Origin: Bacteroidales bacterium
GTDB lineage: Bacteria; Bacteroidota; Bacteroidia; Bacteroidales; Dysgonomonadaceae
Assembly (NCBI GenBank): GCA_012799155.1
Contig: JAAZLV010000150.1
Span: 1-5,598 of the forward strand
Reading direction: 5' to 3'
Length of the DNA: 5,598 nucleotides
The position numbers and the translations under genes were made by a program. Position 1 is the first letter of the stretch. Each line of letters opens with the position of its first letter. Under the pieces are notes generated by a model. It was not told the DNA's origin, made no database searches, and saw only the letters and a list, made by a program, of their open reading frames with translations. This document shows, one piece after another, positions 1 to 5,223 of the stretch.

Positions 1-1
1 C

Positions 2-1093
2 ACCGAGGTGCTGGAGGCAGTGAAGAACTGTGGCTTTGATGAGGTTTGTGAAGTGGAGCAGGCGGTGGACTTCATGAAAGAGGCTTACCGGATTACTGCC
101 GGCAACCATCCTCCGCGACCACAGATCAGTTCTTACTGTCCCGCCGTGGTGCGCCTGATACAAGTACTTTACCCCTCACTGACATCGCACATCATGCTAT
201 TGAAGGCTCCCCACGATATTGCCGCGCTCTACTTGCGACTTTCAAGGGAGTGTGCAGATGTCGATTCCCGCAATGTGTCGCTCTACTATATAACCCCATG
301 TGCCGCCAAGACGGTCGCAGCACGTGCTCCCGTTGGGGAGAGTGCTTCACTTATCGATGGTACGGTGAACATGAAGGAGATCTACAACAAAACACTTGCC
401 ACCTTATTGGCCAGGAAAGAGAAGGGTGGGCGCAAGTACGTGGCCGATATGAGTCCTGATTCAGTCTGCTGGTCCCTCTCGGGTACCGAAAAACACTATT
501 TTCCAGGTAGAAGCCTGGCAATCGACGGCATGGAGAATGTAATCGATTTTCTGGAGAAACTGGAATCGGGACATGTATCCGATATCGATTTTCTTGAGAT
601 GAGGGCATGTGACCAGGGATGCGCCGGGGGAATCCTCTGTCCCGGAAACCGATTTCTGACAGTAGAAAGACTGGAACAGCGACAGAAAAGACTGCAGCAG
701 CTGAAAGATCAACAGGGAGGACGTGTGGAAAATAGACTGATGGAATTCAGTGAGATGTTATACCCCCTCTCCGGAGTGGAACCGGTACATCCCCGCGAAG
801 GACTACTCCTGGATGAGGATATGGAGAAGGCACTTGTGAAGCTGCAACGCATCAGGAGATTAATGAACTACTTTCCAGGTTTCGATTGCGGTGCTTGTGG
901 CGCACCCTCCTGCAGGAGCCTGGCTGAGGATATTGTGCAGGGAAAAGCCAGCATCTCTCACTGCGTTTTCGTGCAGCGGGTGATGGAGAAGAATTACAAG
1001 CTGAGCCCTGATCAGGCTTTCGTAGTGATCGAAAAGATATGGGGAAGGGGCAGGCTCAATAAATATAATGATCTCAATGAAAACGAATCTTAA
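2..1093 (+). CDS. [FeFe]-hydrogenase-like protein (putative H2/redox sensor type), C-terminal part, 5' truncated by window edge
   Basis: The frame is open to the window's left edge, so the N-terminus (in relatives usually ferredoxin-type domains) is missing. Residues are numbered from the GTG at 8. The three H-cluster signatures are present in degenerate form. L1 is SSYCPAV with C44, L2 is TPCAAK with C98, and L3 is EMRACDQGC with C201 and C205, so all four expected cluster ligands are kept. The Cys just before the L1 ligand, which relays protons in catalytic enzymes (C299 in Clostridium CpI), is Tyr here. The L2 Met is Thr and the L3 Met is Arg. A linker of about 85 residues leads to an FeS domain with C294, C297, C302 and C319 (DCGACGAPSC, then a fourth Cys). 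The chain then ends, with no PAS, kinase or phosphatase output domain. Known family: HydS-like putative sensory hydrogenases encoded beside bifurcating hydrogenases. The sensor role is inferred. Its last 17 bases overlap the next gene. Confidence 0.85.
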   Translation, partial: TEVLEAVKNCGFDEVCEVEQAVDFMKEAYRITAGNHPPRPQISSYCPAVVRLIQVLYPSLTSHIMLLKAPHDIAALYLRLSRECADVDSRNVSLYYITPCAAKTVAARAPVGESASLIDGTVNMKEIYNKTLATLLARKEKGGRKYVADMSPDSVCWSLSGTEKHYFPGRSLAIDGMENVIDFLEKLESGHVSDIDFLEMRACDQGCAGGILCPGNRFLTVERLEQRQKRLQQLKDQQGGRVENRLMEFSEMLYPLSGVEPVHPREGLLLDEDMEKALVKLQRIRRLMNYFPGFDCGACGAPSCRSLAEDIVQGKASISHCVFVQRVMEKNYKLSPDQAFVVIEKIWGRGRLNKYNDLNENES

Positions 1094-1421
1094 GCTGCTC
1101 GCAAAGGAGCTAGATCTGACATGCCTGGCAGGCGAAGCATTCCTCGAGCGGACAATTGATGGAGCTTACGTCTCCGACCTGTTAAGCGACGTGATGGGGA
1201 AGGCAAACGCTGGGATGATATGGATCACCTCGCAAGTGCATCGTAACATCGTGGCGGTCTCCTCCCTCAAGGAATTGAGTGCCATCATCGTGGTAAATGA
1301 ACGCCCGGTGGAACCAGAGGTGTTGGCGCACGCCGAAGAGGAAGAGGTGGTGGTTTTCACTTCCGGACAATCCGCTTTTGACACGGCCGGTTTATTGTAT
1401 AGTTATTTGAAACGAAATTAA
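1077..1421 (+). CDS. DRTGG domain-containing protein
   Basis: A 114-residue protein that is essentially a single DRTGG domain. Conserved-looking stretches are ERTIDG (24-29, a degenerate DRTGG signature), YVSDLLSDVM (31-40), the WITSQVHRNIVAV region (49-61), an IIVVN strand (70-74) and SAFDTAGLLY near the C-terminus. There is no signal peptide or membrane segment, so it is probably cytoplasmic. DRTGG domains also occur in CBS-domain proteins and some phosphotransacetylases and are suspected ligand-binding modules, but no biochemical role is settled for the stand-alone form. Stand-alone copies are typical of [FeFe]-hydrogenase clusters, which supports the call. I chose ATG 1077 because MKTNLKLLAKEL matches the usual family start; an in-frame ATG at 1068 would add MIS. 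Either start lies inside the preceding gene, suggesting translational coupling. No Shine-Dalgarno sequence is evident. Confidence 0.85.
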   Translation: MKTNLKLLAKELDLTCLAGEAFLERTIDGAYVSDLLSDVMGKANAGMIWITSQVHRNIVAVSSLKELSAIIVVNERPVEPEVLAHAEEEEVVVFTSGQSAFDTAGLLYSYLKRN

Positions 1422-1501
1422 AGTTCGTAAGCTGATTGTTTCCTCTTGAAGGCCAATGATAAAGCTTGCTGATTATAGCTTATGACATACCGTTAATAAT
1501 T
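1422..1501 (+). other. 80-base intergenic gap before the PHP gene
   Basis: AT-rich spacer after the DRTGG stop. It holds an imperfect hairpin (listed separately). I see no convincing Bacteroidetes-type promoter (a TAnnTTTG box with an upstream TTG at proper spacing), no terminator with a T-tract, and no Shine-Dalgarno sequence. A TTG at 1466 is in frame with the PHP gene but would add a 12-residue hydrophobic tail that the family does not have. Confidence 0.5.
1459..1486 (+). repeat. Imperfect hairpin in the PHP gene leader, similar to one before hydA
   Basis: Bases 1462-1466 pair with 1477-1481 (AAGCT/AGCTT), and after one bulged A at 1461 two more pairs form (1459-1460 with 1482-1483). Aligned without gaps, 1461-1486 matches 5176-5201 at 19 of 26 positions, including the same 9-base spacing between AAAGCTT and AGCTT. 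The function is unknown. The stem is weak, so it could be a chance structure in AT-rich DNA. Confidence 0.35.
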
Positions 1502-2260
1502 ATGCCCTGGTACAACGCTGATCTGCATATCCACACCTGTCTGTCGCCCTGCGGCAGCCTGGAGATGAGTCCCCGCCGCATTATTGCCCGTGCTTGCGAG
1601 CGTGGAATGCAGGTGATTGCCATCACCGATCATAACAGCACCCGCAATGTGCAGGTATGTATGGAGTGTGGTGCTGCCGCGGATATCATGGTAATCCCCG
1701 GTTGTGAGGTCAACACGCAGGAGGAGGTGCACTGCCTTTGCTATTTCCCTCATCTGGAGGCGCTGCATCTGTTCCAGGAGTACCTCGACCGGCAGATCAT
1801 CGACATCCCCCACGACCCGGAGCGCTTCGGATACCAGGTGGCAGTGGATGCCGATGAGCAGATCCTGTTTGAAGAGTCCCGTTCCCTCTTCACCGGTATC
1901 AGTGACGGCATTGAAGCACTCGAAAAGGTGGTGCACCGCTATGGGGGATTGTTTGTTCCGGCGCACATAGACCGGCAGGTATATGGTATCCTCAGCCAAC
2001 TCGGGTTCATTCCGCAAGAGCTCTCATGTGATGCGCTGGAGCTGTCACGTCAGACCACCCCCGACGCGTTTGTCAGTAGTCATCCGGAACTGGAGGGAAG
2101 AGGTTTTCTACAGAATTCCGATGCTCACCGTCTCGAGGATATCGGATCTCTGCACACCCGTTTTCAGATGGAGGATGCCGGGTGGGATCACTTCAGGAAA
2201 GCCCTTTTGGAACAACGTTTTGAGGCGACGAATGTACCACCTGTTAATAGAAAATGTTGA
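1502..2260 (+). CDS. PHP domain protein, putative metal-dependent phosphoesterase
   Basis: A 252-residue PHP-fold protein. Motifs that normally bind the di- or tri-metal centre are all visible: DLHIHT (H9, H11), ITDHNS (D43, H44), GCEV (E69), H77, PAHID (H155) and NSDAH (D207, H209). The hydrolase therefore appears intact and cytoplasmic. Its substrate is unknown; PHP relatives include phosphatases, nucleases and the polymerase PHP domain. It has ten cysteines, eight of them in the first 80 residues (C13, C17, C32, C53, C56, C68, C78, C80), including CxxC at 53-56 and CxC at 78-80, which may hint at redox or extra metal binding. I chose ATG 1502 because MPWYNADLHIH matches the family start. 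The gene lies between DRTGG and HATPase genes, an arrangement known from [FeFe]-hydrogenase clusters, but its role there is unestablished. Its TGA stop overlaps the next start. Confidence 0.85.
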   Translation: MPWYNADLHIHTCLSPCGSLEMSPRRIIARACERGMQVIAITDHNSTRNVQVCMECGAAADIMVIPGCEVNTQEEVHCLCYFPHLEALHLFQEYLDRQIIDIPHDPERFGYQVAVDADEQILFEESRSLFTGISDGIEALEKVVHRYGGLFVPAHIDRQVYGILSQLGFIPQELSCDALELSRQTTPDAFVSSHPELEGRGFLQNSDAHRLEDIGSLHTRFQMEDAGWDHFRKALLEQRFEATNVPPVNRKC

Positions 2261-2823
2261 TGGTGACACTGGCAATGCATATGATTGATATCGTGCAGAA
2301 TGCCCTCAGGGCGCAGGCAAATATGATCACGATCACTCTGGATGAAAGAGGAGATGAATCGTTGCTACTGTTCCAGGTGGAAGATGACGGCAGCGGCATG
2401 AGTCCGGAAATACTAGAGCGTTTGTCTGACCCCTTTTTTACCACCCGCACCACGCGAAGGGTGGGGCTGGGAATCCCGTTCCTGAAGATGACTTGTGAGC
2501 AGACAGGTGGCACTCTCCGCATTTCGTCGGCCGAGGGAGAGGGCACAACGGTTGAAGCTCTTTATCGCACCGATAATCCTGACTGTCTGCCCCTGGGTGA
2601 TCTGGAAGGGTCGTTGTTGCTGATGGTGATGGCCAATCCCGGCATCCGCTTCCGTTTCACCTACCGGGTGGGGCCGGAGGTGTTCTCCTTCGACAGCGAT
2701 GCGTTGCGGGAGCAGGGAATTGATCTGCAGCACCCGCAATTGGTGGTACCTGTAAAAGATTATATTAGGGAGAATCTGGAGGCACTCTGGCGGCATCGTG
2801 CCACGGTTAACTATCTCTGCTGA
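2260..2823 (+). CDS. Stand-alone HATPase (GHKL-type ATP-binding) protein of hydrogenase cluster
   Basis: A 187-residue protein with a GHKL ATP-binding fold. The N box is IDIVQNALRA (N14), the G1 box DDGSGM (42-47), followed by DPFFTTRTTRRVGLGIP (57-73) with the G2 glycines, and GEGTTVEA (93-100). There is no dimerisation/phosphoacceptor histidine domain and no sensor domain, so it is not a complete histidine kinase. The C-terminal part (about 105-187) is a family-specific extension ending in a helix-rich VKDYIRENLEAL. Similar proteins sit beside HydABC-type hydrogenases; their function is unknown, and anti-sigma-like or split-kinase roles are inference. I chose ATG 2260, which shares its A with the PHP stop (TGATG) and aligns with the family start. 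ATG 2254 is an alternative that adds two residues. The junction implies tight translational coupling to the PHP gene. Confidence 0.85.
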   Translation: MVTLAMHMIDIVQNALRAQANMITITLDERGDESLLLFQVEDDGSGMSPEILERLSDPFFTTRTTRRVGLGIPFLKMTCEQTGGTLRISSAEGEGTTVEALYRTDNPDCLPLGDLEGSLLLMVMANPGIRFRFTYRVGPEVFSFDSDALREQGIDLQHPQLVVPVKDYIRENLEALWRHRATVNYLC

Positions 2824-2878
2824 ACCTCCCGGATAGATGTAAATAATGAACAACACAACATATATTGATTGAATCTTA
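2824..2878 (+). other. 55-base intergenic gap before the small ferredoxin-family gene
   Basis: AT-rich spacer with no clear promoter, terminator or Shine-Dalgarno sequence. Its end carries one copy of the 13-base repeat GATTGAATCTTAA. In many related clusters a NuoE-like hydC gene lies near the HATPase gene; nothing resembling one remains here. Confidence 0.5.
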
Positions 2879-2879
2879 A
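2867..2879 (+). repeat. 13-base direct repeat, copy 1 (GATTGAATCTTAA)
   Basis: An exact match to 3283-3295. This copy lies just before, and by one base overlaps, the 2879 start of the small ferredoxin-family gene; the other copy ends exactly at that gene's stop codon. A CAACAC hexamer lies 10 bases upstream of this copy and directly abuts the other. Confidence 0.6.
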
Positions 2880-3295
2880 TGCTATTTATGATGGAAAAAA
2901 GAACTGGAATCAAAACACTTGCCGACCTGAAACGAATACAGGAGGAGGTGAGCAGACGCATCGGCCTGCGTGACAAGGCTGAAAATCCCGAGTCACTGGT
3001 ACAGGTGAAGGTGGCGATGGCTACCTGTGGCATTGCTTCAGGAGCCAAGGAGGTTATGGAGTACCTTGTCCTGGAGCTGGATAAGCGGGGTATTGACGCG
3101 GTGGTGACCCAAACCGGCTGTATGGGCTATTGCTTTGCAGAGCCAACTGTGGAGATCACGCTACCGGGAAGGGAGCCCATAGTCTTCGGCGATGTGAACC
3201 CGAAAAGAGCAGATGAGATCATCGAACGTTACATCAAGAACGGTGAACTGGTAGATGGTATCATTCCCCAGAACTACAACACGATTGAATCTTAA
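2879..3295 (+). CDS. (2Fe-2S) ferredoxin domain-containing protein, thioredoxin-like (HydD-like)
   Basis: A 138-residue small protein of the thioredoxin-like ferredoxin family, related to NuoE C-terminal domains and to the N-terminus of HydB. An N-terminal helical segment (about 12-33) precedes the fold. ATCGIASGAKEVMEYL (48-63) carries C50, and TGCMGYC (79-85) carries C81 and C85. The family's Fe-S fold normally uses four cysteines (Cx4C plus Cx3C); only three are visible here, so [2Fe-2S] binding is uncertain. Comparable proteins precede hydB in multi-subunit [FeFe]-hydrogenase clusters and are sometimes called HydD. This gene is not HydC, because it lacks the NuoE helical domain and the full cysteine set. 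Start choice is open among ATG 2879, 2888 and 2891; no Shine-Dalgarno sequence decides it. Its role may be structural or electron transfer, inferred only from context. Confidence 0.8.
   Translation: MLFMMEKRTGIKTLADLKRIQEEVSRRIGLRDKAENPESLVQVKVAMATCGIASGAKEVMEYLVLELDKRGIDAVVTQTGCMGYCFAEPTVEITLPGREPIVFGDVNPKRADEIIERYIKNGELVDGIIPQNYNTIES
3283..3295 (+). repeat. 13-base direct repeat, copy 2 (GATTGAATCTTAA)
   Basis: The second exact copy. It encodes the C-terminal Ile-Glu-Ser and the TAA stop of the ferredoxin-family gene. The shorter core GAATCTTAA also ends the first gene of the window (1085-1093), where it again encodes Glu-Ser-stop. Confidence 0.6.
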
Positions 3296-3315
3296 ATCAA
3301 TTGAATAATACTGTT

Positions 3316-5148
3316 ATGAGTCAATTTAAAATGCATTTGCTTGTTTGTGCTGGCACCGGCTGCCACTCCTCACAAAGCGACCTTGTATATGAGATGTTGC
3401 GCGATGAGGTACAACGGAAACGGCTGGAGGGAGAGGTGCAGATCATTCGCACCGGTTGCTTCGGTTTTTGTGAGAAGGGACCCATCGTGAAGGTGCTGCC
3501 CGACAATACCTTCTATACACAGGTGAAGCCCTCTGACGCGAGGGAAATCATTGACGAGCACCTGATTAAGGGGCGTCGTGTGGAGCGGTTACTCTATCTC
3601 GATCCGGAGACAGAAGAGCATGTGCTGGATTCCAAGCACATGGGTTTTTACAAGAAACAGTTGCGCATCGCGCTTCGCAACTGTGGTACCATCGATCCGG
3701 AGAACATCGACGAGTCGATTGCCCGCAATGCCTACCAGGCGCTGGGCAAGGTGATTACCGAATATACCCCGGAGGAGACGATCAACCTGATCAAGCGCTC
3801 CGGACTGCGAGGACGTGGCGGTGCCGGCTTTCCCACCGGTCTGAAGTGGGAGATTGCCAGCCGCAATGATGCCGACCAAAAGTATGTGGTCTGCAACGCC
3901 GATGAGGGTGACCCCGGTGCGTTCATGGACCGTTCTATCCTGGAGGGCGACCCTCACTCGGTGTTGGAGGCGATGGCCATTTGTGGCTATTGCATCGGTG
4001 CTACGAAGGGGTTGATCTACATTCGTGCCGAATACCCGTTGGCCATTCGGCGGCTGAAGGTAGCCATCGCACAGGCACGCGAATATGGTTTGTTGGGCGA
4101 ACAGCTATTCGGCTCCTCTTTCAGCTTCGACATCAGCCTTAAGTATGGTGCCGGCGCCTTTGTCTGTGGTGAGGAGACCGCTCTGATCCACTCCATGGAA
4201 GGTAAGCGGGGTGAACCAGCCAATAAGCCCCCCTTCCCCGCACAGAGCGGCTACCTGGGCAAGCCCACCAACGTGAACAACGTTGAGACACTGGCCAATA
4301 TACCGGTGATCATCCTGAAAGGTGCCGAGTGGTTCTCTTCCATTGGTACGGAGAAATCGAAGGGTACCAAGGTGTTTGCCCTTGCGGGTAAGATCAACAA
4401 TGTGGGTCTGATCGAGGTGCCCATGGGCATCACACTGCGGGAGATCATCTACGAGATCGGAGGCGGTATCAAGAACAACAAGAAGTTCAAGGCTGTACAG
4501 ACCGGCGGTCCCTCGGGTGGCTGTCTTACCGAGAAACATCTCGACACCCCCATCGACTACGAGAGCCTTACTGCTGCCGGCTCCATGATGGGTTCCGGAG
4601 GTATGATCGTGCTTGACGAGGATGACTGTATGGTCTCGGTAGCCAAGTTCTACCTCGACTTCATCGTGGAGGAGTCTTGTGGTCGTTGCGCCCCCTGCCG
4701 TATCGGCAACAAGCGTCTGTATGAAACGCTGGAACAGATTTGTAATGGCAAAGGTACTGCTGAGGATTTGGAAAAACTTAACAATCTTTCCAACGTGATT
4801 AAAGACACATCGTTGTGTGGCTTGGGGCAGACTTCCCCTAATCCGGTGTTATCGACATTGAATAATTTTCTTGAAGAATACAAGGAACATGTTTTCGATA
4901 AAAAATGCCGGTCGGGAAAATGTAAGAACCTTCTCTATTATGTCATTGATGATGAAGACTGTGTGGGTTGTATGGCTTGTGTGAGGGTTTGTCCCGTCAA
5001 CGCCATTACCGGTGCAAAGAAACTGACTCATTATATTCATCAGGAAAAATGCATAAAGTGCGGAGCCTGCATGGAGAAGTGCCAGTTCGATGCCATCAGC
5101 CTGCTGAATGACTATCCAAGGGTGACTCCAGCTATGGTGGATGCATAG
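3316..5148 (+). CDS. hydB: NADH-dependent [FeFe]-hydrogenase subunit HydB (NuoF-like)
   Basis: A 610-residue cytoplasmic flavo-iron-sulfur subunit that moves electrons between NAD(H) and the hydrogenase through FMN. Domains in order: an N-terminal thioredoxin-like [2Fe-2S] domain (C11, C16, C48, C52); a NuoF core with the FMN/NAD motifs GRGGAGFPTGLKW (166-178), NADEGDPGAFMDR (194-206) and GAGAFVCGEETAL (278-290); an SLBB-like stretch (about 350-430); the [4Fe-4S] site ESCGRCAPCR (C455, C458, C461) completed by C501; a C531/C536 pair that may match the zinc site reported for HydB-type proteins; and a C-terminal 2x[4Fe-4S] ferredoxin domain (C549, C552, C555, C559 and C579, C582, C585, C589). 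The terminal ferredoxin and N-terminal domains distinguish it from plain complex I NuoF. I chose ATG 3316; TTG 3301 and ATG 3331 are alternatives. It ends with tandem stops TAG TGA. Electron bifurcation is inferred from family. NuoF-like subunits of NAD-linked formate dehydrogenases are the main alternative. Confidence 0.9.
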   Translation: MSQFKMHLLVCAGTGCHSSQSDLVYEMLRDEVQRKRLEGEVQIIRTGCFGFCEKGPIVKVLPDNTFYTQVKPSDAREIIDEHLIKGRRVERLLYLDPETEEHVLDSKHMGFYKKQLRIALRNCGTIDPENIDESIARNAYQALGKVITEYTPEETINLIKRSGLRGRGGAGFPTGLKWEIASRNDADQKYVVCNADEGDPGAFMDRSILEGDPHSVLEAMAICGYCIGATKGLIYIRAEYPLAIRRLKVAIAQAREYGLLGEQLFGSSFSFDISLKYGAGAFVCGEETALIHSMEGKRGEPANKPPFPAQSGYLGKPTNVNNVETLANIPVIILKGAEWFSSIGTEKSKGTKVFALAGKINNVGLIEVPMGITLREIIYEIGGGIKNNKKFKAVQTGGPSGGCLTEKHLDTPIDYESLTAAGSMMGSGGMIVLDEDDCMVSVAKFYLDFIVEESCGRCAPCRIGNKRLYETLEQICNGKGTAEDLEKLNNLSNVIKDTSLCGLGQTSPNPVLSTLNNFLEEYKEHVFDKKCRSGKCKNLLYYVIDDEDCVGCMACVRVCPVNAITGAKKLTHYIHQEKCIKCGACMEKCQFDAISLLNDYPRVTPAMVDA

Positions 5149-5223
5149 TGAGAACCATGATAATAAACAATCACCAAAGCTTAATGCTGACAGCTTTTAA
5201 CTTATATCTACAAAAAGAAAAAT
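5149..5223 (+). other. 75-base hydB-hydA spacer with A-rich hydA leader
   Basis: AT-rich spacer. It opens with a second in-frame stop (TGA 5149-5151) and contains a 6-bp hairpin (listed separately). It ends in an A-rich run (5210-5223) directly before the hydA ATG, with no Shine-Dalgarno sequence, a start context common in Bacteroidetes. No convincing promoter or terminator is seen, so hydA is probably co-transcribed with hydB. Confidence 0.5.
5176..5201 (+). repeat. Hairpin in the hydA leader, similar to one before the PHP gene
   Basis: AAAGCT (5176-5181) pairs with AGCTTT (5192-5197) around a 10-base loop. It is not followed by a proper T-tract, so it is not a good rho-independent terminator. 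It matches 1461-1486 at 19 of 26 positions. The loop-side bases 5177-5188 also match 2872-2883 at 11 of 12 positions. A role in mRNA stability or subunit stoichiometry is possible but unproven. Confidence 0.35.

Noticed and set aside
1466..1501. Upstream TTG start for the PHP gene
   Set aside because: The 12 added residues fall in AT-rich leader sequence and precede the usual family start at MPWYNADLHIH; no ribosome site supports the TTG.
1493..2017. 174-codon open frame on the minus strand opposite the PHP gene
   Set aside because: It lies wholly antisense to a gene with intact PHP motifs, and its translation shows no recognisable domain.
2865..2890. Possible Bacteroidetes promoter (TTG and TATTTATG) before the ferredoxin-family gene
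   Set aside because: The spacing is shorter than expected, the -7 box has a mismatch, and it overlaps the start codons.
2413..3048. 211-codon minus-strand open frame across the HATPase/ferredoxin junction
   Set aside because: Antisense to two well-supported genes and the gap between them, with a low-complexity translation lacking motifs.
4105..4539. 144-codon minus-strand open frame inside hydB
   Set aside because: Shadow of the strongly conserved NuoF core; no domain is visible.
5176..5201. Rho-independent terminator after hydB
   Set aside because: The stem is only 6 AT-rich base pairs, there is no proper T-tract, and hydA follows at once.
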